DNA of 5,355 nt from JAYRWN01 sp041917975 (GTDB lineage: Bacteria > Bacteroidota > Bacteroidia > Chitinophagales > Saprospiraceae). The notes beneath the pieces are model-generated. The model did not search any database, was not told where the DNA came from, and saw only the letters and a program-made list of their open reading frames with translations. The translations under genes and the position numbers were made by a program. This document shows, in pieces, positions 1 through 5,095 of the stretch. Within the stretch, counting starts at the first letter, position 1; each line of letters opens with the position of its first letter. The stretch spans positions 1-5,355 of the forward strand of contig JAYRWN010000143.1 of the NCBI GenBank assembly GCA_041917975.1, given 5' to 3'.

Positions 1-323
1 CCGACCAGAAGGTTTGATAACGCCCCTTGATTACTAAGATTGGTTACCCAGAGATTCTTGATGAGGTTTATCCAGCGATAACCGGGAGCTCCGGCCTGCC
101 AGTACTCGATCCTAGTCAGATCAGTTTGGGTGAGATTTTTTTGTTTTTCGATCACTTGGGCTATTTCCTTGGCTTCATCCCTTGGTGGTGGATTTAAGCG
201 AAATGTTTTAACCTCTTGTACCAGCCAGGGCTTCCATTGTCCGGCATGCGGCTCGACCTGAGCACATAGCACCTGCATGACTCCCAGGCTTAAACACCAC
301 AGCAATAAGTTCTTTTTAGTCAT
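1..323 (-). CDS. PAP2/vanadium-haloperoxidase-like protein, N-terminal part (cut by window edge)
   Basis: An open frame starts at an ATG (323-321) and runs off the left edge after 107 codons without a stop. Residues 1-21 form a plausible signal peptide: Lys3-Lys4, then a hydrophobic stretch, then a likely cleavage after Ala21 (LCA|QVE), so the protein should be exported. The mature N-terminus carries HAGQWKPW (26-33), a proline run (45-47), then RIEYW (71-75) and GAPGYRW (78-84). From memory this pattern (HAG.WK.W, ...P.PP, RI.YWDAGAP.YRW) begins Bacteroidota PAP2-superfamily, vanadium-chloroperoxidase-like phosphatases. The catalytic His/Arg motifs of PAP2 would lie in the missing C-terminal part, so enzymatic activity cannot be judged here. 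The gene is divergent from the LytS-type kinase gene, with 235 bp between start codons, so the two may share regulation. No Shine-Dalgarno sequence is visible. The open frame is certain; the family call is moderately sure. Confidence 0.65.
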   Translation of the reverse strand, partial: MTKKNLLLWCLSLGVMQVLCAQVEPHAGQWKPWLVQEVKTFRLNPPPRDEAKEIAQVIEKQKNLTQTDLTRIEYWQAGAPGYRWINLIKNLWVTNLSNQGALSNLLV

Positions 324-360
324 AATTTTGTTTTTTTTACGCCAAATTATTTGACCAGCT

Positions 361-438
361 TCTACCGCCGGCGGCTCAGTCTACCGATAACCTACTTTGG
401 CCCACAGAAGTATTCCCAAAGAAGGCCTAACATCTACC
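361..438 (-). promoter_or_regulatory. GGTAGA-type sites on the minus strand facing the PAP2-like gene
   Basis: Read on the minus strand, GGTAGA occurs at 366-361, 385-380 and 438-433, with a related GTAGG at 395-391. CTAC start-to-start distances on the plus strand are 19, 11 and 42 bp, so phasing is less regular than for the plus-strand set at 470-517; only the 42-bp step is a multiple of 21. The motif core is the same as in the plus-strand set. The whole intergenic region therefore carries the same word in both orientations, pointing towards both flanking genes. Binding by the neighbouring LytTR regulator is an inference. Confidence 0.3.
365..374. repeat. GC-rich 10-bp perfect palindrome CCGCCGGCGG
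   Basis: The ten bases CCGCCGGCGG read identically on both strands. They sit 42 bp upstream of the PAP2-like start codon, between two TCTACCG copies (361-367 and 380-386), the first of which overlaps the palindrome. It stands out in an otherwise A/T-rich intergenic region. It could be a protein-binding site or part of a leader hairpin of the leftward transcript. Nothing in the sequence decides between these. Confidence 0.4.
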
Positions 439-469
439 AGGGTGTTTTAAAAAAATAAAAGTTCCATTG

Positions 470-517
470 GTAGGATTGGAAGGATATTTAGTAGACAAAA
501 AACCTTCCCCGGTAGAC
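470..517 (+). promoter_or_regulatory. Candidate LytTR operator: three GTAG repeats at 21-bp period
   Basis: GTAGGA (470-475), GTAGAC (491-496) and GTAGAC (512-517) begin exactly 21 bp apart, which is two helical turns, so all three face the same side of the DNA. LytTR-domain regulators such as AgrA and BtsR/YehT are known to bind pairs of direct repeats of 8-9 bp separated by 12-13 bp, which is the same 21-bp spacing. The gene pair directly downstream encodes a LytTR regulator. The last repeat ends 41 bp before the kinase ATG. The spacing and identity are seen in the sequence; autoregulation is inferred. Confidence 0.45.
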
Positions 518-558
518 TTACTCTGTGACGGCCGGGAAAAAAAGAGAACTTTGAAGTT

Positions 559-1599
559 ATGGCCTTTCATTTTGAACGACAGCGGGTTACCTTATTTCTG
601 CGGATAAGTCTGGCCTATCTGATTTTGTGGATGATTATTGATCTTGCAAAACAGACAGATCAATTCCTCCAGGTGTTGGTGAATAATTTATGGCGGGTCG
701 TTTTTATTGCCGGGGTAAACTACTTATTATATGAGATCATTATAGCACGCCTGACCTGGAAAAAAATACTCCGTTCGCTCGCCTTGTTAATCTCACCGAT
801 GTTGTTATTGACCATTGGCTTTTGCGGATGGCGCTATTTCGGCTTCCTGTTAAGTTTATTCACCCCACAGACCAGCGCGAATGCCATGACGGTGGAAGAC
901 TTTAGCTACAATGCCCCTTTTACCTTTTTTTCAGTTGTTTTTTTCGGGGTCATCCGGCATTATGTGGATTATAACCAACTCAAACAGGATGCTCAGCAAT
1001 TACGTCTGGAAAAACAAACCGCGGAATTAAATTATTTGAAATCACAAACCAATCCTCATTTCCTGTTTAATACCTTGAATAATATTTACGGCCTTTCCAG
1101 GGATAAATCCGATTTGGCTCCCGAATCCATATTGCGTTTATCCAAAATTCTGCGCTTCATGTTGTATGAAACGAGTGGCCCGTTTATTCCTCTTGAACAG
1201 GAAGTAAAAATTATTTCCGATTATTTGGAATTGGAAAAATTACGTTACGATGCATCTCTGCAGCTCAGTTTTAGTCATGATGTGGAGGATATGAAACAAG
1301 CCTTGCCTCCCTTGTTGCTTACACCTCTGGTAGAAAATGCCTTTAAACATGGGGTAAGTGAAACACGTACAATGCCTTTTATAGATATTCATTTGTCCGT
1401 TAAAAACAGGCAGCTGCGGATGGAGGTAAAAAACTCGACCGATGCACCTCAGGTTGAAAAGCCTATTGTTGAAAAAATCGGTTTATCCAATTTAAGAAGG
1501 CAATTGGAATTATTGTACCGCGATTATAAATTAACTGTTACGCAGGAGGACGGTGTATTTCGCGCAGAATTAAGAATTAATTTAGCTTCGCATGTCTAA
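559..1599 (+). CDS. LytS-type sensor histidine kinase (His_kinase family, 4 TM)
   Basis: An integral membrane histidine kinase of 346 residues that should sense an unknown signal and phosphorylate the response regulator encoded immediately downstream. Residues about 10-135 contain four hydrophobic segments (roughly 11-28, 44-63, 70-100, 118-133). A charged coiled-coil linker follows (about 136-163), then the His_kinase domain with the phosphoacceptor His167 in NPHFLFN (165-171). The ATP-binding part shows the N box LTPLVENAFKHG (254-265) and a short G box, IGLSNLRRQL (307-316). The glycine that usually precedes IGL in this family is Lys306, a small deviation. Length and layout are typical of Bacteroidota LytS/YehU-like kinases. 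There is no extracellular sensor domain, so sensing probably occurs in the membrane. The ATG at 559 is the first in frame and places the first TM correctly; upstream is only an A-rich stretch, no Shine-Dalgarno. The last 8 bases overlap the next gene. Confidence 0.93.
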   Translation: MAFHFERQRVTLFLRISLAYLILWMIIDLAKQTDQFLQVLVNNLWRVVFIAGVNYLLYEIIIARLTWKKILRSLALLISPMLLLTIGFCGWRYFGFLLSLFTPQTSANAMTVEDFSYNAPFTFFSVVFFGVIRHYVDYNQLKQDAQQLRLEKQTAELNYLKSQTNPHFLFNTLNNIYGLSRDKSDLAPESILRLSKILRFMLYETSGPFIPLEQEVKIISDYLELEKLRYDASLQLSFSHDVEDMKQALPPLLLTPLVENAFKHGVSETRTMPFIDIHLSVKNRQLRMEVKNSTDAPQVEKPIVEKIGLSNLRRQLELLYRDYKLTVTQEDGVFRAELRINLASHV

Positions 1600-2284
1600 A
1601 CTTAAATGCATCATTATTGAAGACGAACCATTAGCGGTAAAGATCCTGTCAGATTATATTGCTCAGGTGCCGTTCCTCGATTTGCAAGCGTCCTTTAAAG
1701 ATGCCATTCTAGCCTTGCAATACCTGCAACATGAGCAACCGGACTTAATATTTCTGGATATTCATTTGCCGAAATTGAAAGGAATTAATTTTTTAAAATC
1801 CTTACCGCATCCGCCGGCGGTAATTATGACTACGGCTTATCATCAATATGCGGTAGAAGGATTTAATCTGAATGTGGTAGATTATCTTTTAAAACCTTTT
1901 GAATTTGACCGGTTTTTAATCGCAGTGAATAAAGTACGCCTCAGTCCGCATAAATTAAATTCAACCAGAACAGAAGAAGACAAAAATTATTTTTTCGTCA
2001 ATGTGCAGAAGAAAAAAGTGAAAATACACTTTGGTGATATACTTTATGTAGAAAGCCAGCGCGAATATGTGCGCATCGTTACTATTAAGAAAGAATATTT
2101 ATGCAAAATGCCTACTCACGAAATAGAACAACTGTTGCCGGCAGATCAATTCATCCGCATCCACCGCTCGTTTATCATTGCATTACCAAAAATTGATTCA
2201 TTTACTCATGAAGAAATAGAAATAAATGGGGTGATCATACCCATAGGCCGGGGCTATAAAGATGTAGTCCAAAAATTTCTATAA
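1592..2284 (+). CDS. LytTR-family DNA-binding response regulator
   Basis: A 230-residue cytoplasmic response regulator and partner of the kinase just upstream. The receiver domain (about 4-120) shows the acidic pair Glu10-Asp11, phosphoacceptor Asp56 in LIFLDIHLP (52-60), Thr81 in TTAY and Lys101 in LLKPF, so all catalytic positions are intact. After a linker of about 10 residues the LytTR domain (about 132-230) follows, with FVNVQKKKVKIHFGDILYVES (about 135-155), the HRSFII motif (191-196) and IPIGRGYKD (216-224). LytTR domains bind phased direct repeats, and such repeats lie at 470-517. The start ATG (1592) overlaps the kinase gene by 8 bp, indicating translational coupling. The stop is only 27 bp from the stop of the convergent yidD gene. 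It belongs to the LytR/AlgR, BtsR/YpdB-like group; targets cannot be read from the sequence. Confidence 0.95.
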   Translation: MSKLKCIIIEDEPLAVKILSDYIAQVPFLDLQASFKDAILALQYLQHEQPDLIFLDIHLPKLKGINFLKSLPHPPAVIMTTAYHQYAVEGFNLNVVDYLLKPFEFDRFLIAVNKVRLSPHKLNSTRTEEDKNYFFVNVQKKKVKIHFGDILYVESQREYVRIVTIKKEYLCKMPTHEIEQLLPADQFIRIHRSFIIALPKIDSFTHEEIEINGVIIPIGRGYKDVVQKFL

Positions 2285-2311
2285 TTCATTTCCCCACACT
2301 CAAACTCAAAC
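2285..2311. other. 27-bp convergent gap without a visible terminator
   Basis: The response-regulator gene and yidD converge here with stop codons 27 bp apart. The gap is C/A-rich, with a small CTCAAA direct repeat, and contains no inverted repeat followed by a T-run on either strand. Transcripts from both sides may therefore run into the opposite gene, or end by a factor-dependent route. Confidence 0.5.
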
Positions 2312-2539
2312 TTACTTTCGTTTAGGTACCGGGTCGTACCCATGACCGCCCCAGGGATGGCAGCGACCAATACGTTTGAGGCCCAGCCAGGTACCTCTGA
2401 AAATACCCCAGGTCTCGATAGCTTCAAGCATGTACTGGGAACACGTGGGCGTATAGCGGCAATTACTGCCCAACAACGGAGAAATGGCATACTGATAAAA
2501 GCGGATGGGTAAGATAAATATTTTTCTTAGCCACCTCAT
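2312..2539 (-). CDS. yidD: Membrane protein insertion efficiency factor YidD
   Basis: A 75-residue YidD-family protein, thought to assist YidC/Sec-dependent insertion of inner-membrane proteins from the cytoplasmic face. The signature is complete: an amphipathic N-terminus (MRWLRKIFILPIRFYQYAISP, 1-21), SNCRYTPTCSQY (25-36) with its two conserved cysteines, the EAIETWG helix, and RCHPWGGHGYDPVP (59-72) with a third cysteine and His-Pro-Trp-Gly-Gly. Length is normal for the family (about 70-85). The ATG overlaps the stop of the upstream DUF6702-like gene as ATGA, implying coupled translation. In many bacteria yidD sits between rnpA and yidC; here it is the last gene of an ahcY-led cluster, so context adds no functional link except that two neighbours also encode membrane or exported proteins. 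The overlapping frame at 2254-2490 is spurious. Confidence 0.95.
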   Translation of the reverse strand: MRWLRKIFILPIRFYQYAISPLLGSNCRYTPTCSQYMLEAIETWGIFRGTWLGLKRIGRCHPWGGHGYDPVPKRK

Positions 2540-3027
2540 GGCACAATGGTTTCGGTACGCCGTTTAGGATCAAATAGGAAAAAAGTCTTTTTGCCTGGGG
2601 GAATTTTAGCAGAAAGGATGTTGCGCTGATCATCATATAATTCCATCAGCACATCGTATTGAACCTCCAGTCGTCTGATGGTCCCCACCTGGGGTATTTC
2701 AGTATAAATCCACAGGGCTAGATAATCATCCGATAATTCCTTGCCTACCAGATGCATGGATTGTGGTACACCATTGACTTTGATTTGCAAATGTTTGGCC
2801 AGATAGTTTAACACCATAGAATCTCCACCGGGTATTTCGTATTCTGTGCCTAATTTTAAATTATTAATTAATTTTCCGGAGATGGAGGTTTCCAGGTCAT
2901 CGACGAAGATGTGGGTGCTGATCTGCAGGGCATTTTCTTCTGCATTGTATTCCAGTTCGCATTTGCTGACATGTATATCATGCCAACTACTACACAGAAA
3001 AGAAATTAACCACAATAATAATGTCAT
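2536..3027 (-). CDS. DUF6702-like exported protein, partner of the HupE-like protein
   Basis: A 163-residue protein of unknown function resembling the Bacteroidota DUF6702 family. Residues 1-14 are hydrophobic and would act as a short export signal, although no Lys/Arg precedes the hydrophobic core, which is weak for a signal peptide. Just after it come His16 and His19 (WHDIH), then a predicted beta-rich domain: CELEYNAEENALQISTHIFVDDLE (23-46), HLQIKVNG (79-86) and RRLEVQYDVLMELYDDQRNILSA (118-140). The tail is basic (KKTFFLFDPKRRTE). The order His near the mature N-terminus, then LEVQYDVL...DQRNIL, then FxFDPxRRT, resembles from memory the extracytoplasmic N-terminal half of long HupE/UreJ_2 proteins, whose membrane half corresponds to the gene 11 bp upstream. 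The ATG at 3027 is the only plausible start: upstream in-frame codons soon reach a stop. It overlaps yidD by ATGA. The function is inferred; an extracytoplasmic metal or ligand role is possible. Confidence 0.75.
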   Translation of the reverse strand: MTLLLWLISFLCSSWHDIHVSKCELEYNAEENALQISTHIFVDDLETSISGKLINNLKLGTEYEIPGGDSMVLNYLAKHLQIKVNGVPQSMHLVGKELSDDYLALWIYTEIPQVGTIRRLEVQYDVLMELYDDQRNILSAKIPPGKKTFFLFDPKRRTETIVP

Positions 3028-3038
3028 GTCTATAGAGA

Positions 3039-3647
3039 TCAGGTATTAAATACGGCGCCTATACGATCCATCATCAGGATCAGCGCAATGCCCGCAGCCA
3101 TACCCGATACGAATAAATTCCAGGCCCGTTGATGGACTTTAAACAGATGCATAAATATCCATGCTAACAAGGTAATAGCGGCAACAATTCCCAGCTGCCC
3201 GGCTTCAATACCCAGATTAAACGAAAATAACGATAACAATAAACTATCATCCTGTGCTAGCAGGCTTTTGAGATAGTTAGAAAAACCCAGGCCATGAATA
3301 AAACCAAAGAATAATGCAAAAGCATAATTGAGATAGACGGTATGTGCTTTCTCTACTTCCGCCTTGCGTACCACATTATAAATAGCAGTGGCAAATATTG
3401 TAGCCGGAATTAAGAACTCAATGAGAGAAACCGGGACACTGATCAGATTCTGGGCTGCCAGGGCCAGGGTGAGTGAATGCCCGATGGTAAAAGCGGTAAC
3501 CAGGATGGCCACTCTGCGCCAGTCACGCAATTCGTAAATGGCGCAGAGGGCAATGATGAAGACGATATGGTCGTAAGCTTGCAGGTCAGCAATGTGTTCT
3601 AGTCCTAATTGAAAATAAACACTAAATGCTGAACTCAGAAAAACCAT
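3039..3647 (-). CDS. HupE/UreJ-family membrane protein
   Basis: A 202-residue integral membrane protein with about six hydrophobic segments (around 27-40, 46-66, 75-92, 105-128, 135-167, 177-195). It matches the short HupE/UreJ_2 type. Diagnostic motifs are LGLEHIADLQAYDHIVFIIAL (14-34), FTIGHSLTLA (53-62), FGFIHGLGF (114-122) and FNLGIEAGQ (143-151). The intramembrane His18, Asp26-His27, His57, His118 and Glu148 are the positions expected to handle a metal. Characterised HupE/UreJ proteins are nickel permeases for hydrogenase or urease, but neither enzyme is encoded here and the Bacteroidota proteins may carry another metal or have another role. The gene starts 18 bp after ahcY and ends 11 bp before the DUF6702-like gene, so it sits in the middle of a tight cluster. 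The ATG at 3647 leaves only about seven residues before the first motif, as usual for the short form. Family call is firm; substrate is open. Confidence 0.87.
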   Translation of the reverse strand: MVFLSSAFSVYFQLGLEHIADLQAYDHIVFIIALCAIYELRDWRRVAILVTAFTIGHSLTLALAAQNLISVPVSLIEFLIPATIFATAIYNVVRKAEVEKAHTVYLNYAFALFFGFIHGLGFSNYLKSLLAQDDSLLLSLFSFNLGIEAGQLGIVAAITLLAWIFMHLFKVHQRAWNLFVSGMAAGIALILMMDRIGAVFNT

Positions 3648-3665
3648 CGCGTTAGATGTTCACTA

Positions 3666-4979
3666 TTAATAACGGTAATAATCCGGTTTAAAAGGGCCTT
3701 TCACTTCCACACCGATGTATTCGGCTTGCTCTGGAGTTAACTCATCCAGTTCTACACCTATTTTACTGAGATGGAGGTGGGCTACCATTTCGTCCAGATG
3801 TTTAGGCAAAGTATATACTTTGTTTTCGTAGTTATCGGCGTTTTTCCAAAGTTCTAACTGAGCCAGTACTTGATTAGTAAATGAATTGGACATCACAAAA
3901 CTGGGATGCCCGGTGGCACAACCGAGATTTACTAACCGGCCTTCAGCCAGAATAATGACTTGTTTATCCCCAATGGAATACAGATCTACCTGAGGTTTGA
4001 CCGTATCTCTGGTATGGCCATATTTCGATTTTAACCAGGCCATATCTATTTCATTATCGAAGTGGCCGATGTTGCAGACAATAGCCTTGTCCTTCATGTA
4101 GGGAAAGTGATCGGCATTGACTACATTTTTACAACCGGTGGCGGTGACGATTATGTCCGCCTCTTTAACGGCATTAACCATTTTTTTCACCGGATAGCCA
4201 TCCATAGCAGCCTGGAGGGCACAAATAGGGTCTATTTCGGTGACGATCACGCGGCAACCGGCGCCGCGCAGAGATGCGGCCGTTCCTTTGCCTACATCGC
4301 CATAACCGGCGACCACGGCTACTTTTCCGGCCATCATGATGTCGGTAGCCCGCCGAATGGCATCTACGCAGGATTCCTTACAACCGTAACGGTTATCAAA
4401 TTTGGATTTGGTCACCGAATCGTTCACATTGATGCAGGGCAAGGGCAATTTACCTTTGCGTTCGCGCTCGTACAAACGGTGAACACCGGTGGTGGTTTCT
4501 TCCGAGATGCCCCGAATGCCAGCGACTAATTCAGGATATTGGTCCAGGACCATATTAGTTAGGTCGCCACCGTCATCGAGGATCATATTTAGTGGTTTGC
4601 CATCTTTAAAGGCAAACAGGGTTTGTTCAACACACCAGTCGTATTCTTCTTCAGTTTCGCCCTTCCAAGCGTAAACGGGAGTACCACGCTCGGCAATGGC
4701 GGCGGCAGCATGGTCTTGGGTGGAGAATATATTGCAAGAACTCCAGCTGACCTCGGCGCCCAGTTCTTGCAGCGTTTCAATAAGTACGGCAGTCTGAATG
4801 GTCATGTGCAGACATCCAGCTATCCGGGCACCGGCCAGGGGTTTGGTCGAACCATATTTTTGACGCAGGGCCATCAGACCAGGCATTTCGGCTTCGGCCA
4901 GCATGATTTCTTTGCGACCCCAGGACGCCAGATTCATGTCTTTGACTTTGTACTTAACTTTGTTTTGTACGGCTTGCAT
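3666..4979 (-). CDS. ahcY: S-adenosylhomocysteine hydrolase (adenosylhomocysteinase)
   Basis: A cytosolic NAD-dependent enzyme that splits S-adenosylhomocysteine into adenosine and homocysteine, removing the product inhibitor of SAM-dependent methylation and feeding the methionine cycle. With the start at 4979 it has 437 residues, normal for bacterial AhcY. The catalytic domain shows HMTIQTAVL (58-66), SSCNIFSTQD (80-89), LDDGGDLT (134-141), SEETTTG (159-165) and NDSVTKSKFDNRYG (186-199), with Glu161, Lys191 and Asp195 in place. The Rossmann domain has GYGDVGKG (225-232); then GCATGHPSFVMSNSF (353-367) and the C-terminal FKPDYYRY (430-437), which carries the Lys and Tyr that complete the partner's NAD site. 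The frame can be extended to a GTG at 5021, but that codon overlaps the -7 promoter box, so the internal ATG is the right start. It is the first gene of a four-gene cluster. All active-site residues appear intact. Confidence 0.97.
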   Translation of the reverse strand: MQAVQNKVKYKVKDMNLASWGRKEIMLAEAEMPGLMALRQKYGSTKPLAGARIAGCLHMTIQTAVLIETLQELGAEVSWSSCNIFSTQDHAAAAIAERGTPVYAWKGETEEEYDWCVEQTLFAFKDGKPLNMILDDGGDLTNMVLDQYPELVAGIRGISEETTTGVHRLYERERKGKLPLPCINVNDSVTKSKFDNRYGCKESCVDAIRRATDIMMAGKVAVVAGYGDVGKGTAASLRGAGCRVIVTEIDPICALQAAMDGYPVKKMVNAVKEADIIVTATGCKNVVNADHFPYMKDKAIVCNIGHFDNEIDMAWLKSKYGHTRDTVKPQVDLYSIGDKQVIILAEGRLVNLGCATGHPSFVMSNSFTNQVLAQLELWKNADNYENKVYTLPKHLDEMVAHLHLSKIGVELDELTPEQAEYIGVEVKGPFKPDYYRY

Positions 4980-5000
4980 AGGTATAAATGATTTATGAAT

Positions 5001-5039
5001 AAAAACGGTGCAAAGATACACTTATTTGTATTAACACCG
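5001..5039 (-). terminator. Weak intrinsic terminator after the oxidoreductase gene, overlapping the ahcY promoter
   Basis: On the minus strand CGGTG (5039-5035) pairs with CACCG (5010-5006), and inside it ATACA (5031-5027) pairs with TGTAT (5020-5016) around a 6-nt loop. The two stems are separated by an asymmetric internal loop (3 and 5 nt). Five T residues (5005-5001) follow directly. This is the arrangement of an intrinsic terminator for the gene ending at 5096, though the stem is imperfect and A/T-rich. It encloses the -7 box of ahcY, so it could also be an operator. The pairing is seen; function is inferred. Confidence 0.4.
5011..5018 (-). promoter_or_regulatory. Bacteroidota-type promoter -7 element of ahcY (TATCTTTG)
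   Basis: On the minus strand TATCTTTG is a perfect match to the TAnnTTTG -7 consensus of the primary sigma factor of Bacteroidota. Transcription would start near 5004, giving a leader of about 25 nt before the ATG at 4979. The -33 TTTG element is weak: the nearest TTTG (5050-5047) lies 28 bp upstream of the box, longer than the usual spacer of about 19-21 bp. This is probably the promoter of the whole ahcY-yidD cluster, as no other promoter fits into the 18-, 11- and minus-4-bp gaps. Confidence 0.6.
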
Positions 5040-5057
5040 CTGATGACAAATTTTATC

Positions 5058-5078
5058 AATCCGAGAACAAATCCGAGA
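5058..5078. repeat. Tandem 9-bp repeat AATCCGAGA, 12-bp period
   Basis: AATCCGAGA occurs at 5058-5066 and again at 5070-5078, separated by three bases, in the gap between the oxidoreductase stop and the ahcY promoter. The distance from the second copy to the -7 box is about 52 bp. It could be a binding site for an ahcY regulator or a chance duplication. Confidence 0.4.
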
Positions 5079-5095
5079 CACAAAAGTTCGGTAAC

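Larger units (their letters stand above)
324..558. promoter_or_regulatory. Divergent intergenic region with clustered GTAG/CTAC motifs
   Basis: This 235-bp stretch lies between the start codons of the PAP2-like gene (left, minus) and the LytS-type kinase gene (right, plus). It must hold promoters for both, but I find no perfect TAnnTTTG element in either direction. The closest are one-mismatch sequences: TAATTTGG on the minus strand (about 343-350) and GAACTTTG (546-553) on the plus strand. The latter is so close to the ATG that it would give a leaderless transcript. An A/T-rich tract occupies about 444-460. GTAG occurs three times on the plus strand (470, 491, 512) and four times on the minus strand (CTAC at 362, 381, 392, 434). 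This is more than the one or two expected by chance, so the region looks like a dense operator region. Confidence 0.5.

Noticed and set aside
478..508. GGAAGG/CCTTCC inverted repeat as a terminator or attenuator
   Set aside because: Six-base arms with a 19-nt loop and no T-run after the second arm on either strand; it more likely arises by chance within the repeat-rich operator region.
546..553. GAACTTTG as the -7 box of the kinase operon
   Set aside because: One mismatch to TAnnTTTG, but it ends only 5 bp before the ATG and has no -33 element at the right distance; it would require a leaderless mRNA.
2254..2490. 78-residue minus-strand frame overlapping yidD
   Set aside because: It overlaps a complete YidD frame almost entirely, shows no family features and also runs into the end of the response-regulator gene.
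2846..3049. 67-residue plus-strand frame opposite the DUF6702-like gene
   Set aside because: No recognisable features, and it lies antisense to a better supported gene with good spacing to its neighbours.
4062..4991. Several plus-strand frames (155, 61 and 122 residues) opposite ahcY
   Set aside because: They are antisense shadows of a fully conserved enzyme gene; their composition (Gly/Phe/Thr-rich) reflects the complementary codons of ahcY.
4980..5095. S-adenosylhomocysteine or SAM riboswitch upstream of ahcY
   Set aside because: The promoter box at 5011-5018 leaves a leader of only about 25 nt, too short for a riboswitch, and I see no conserved aptamer structure.
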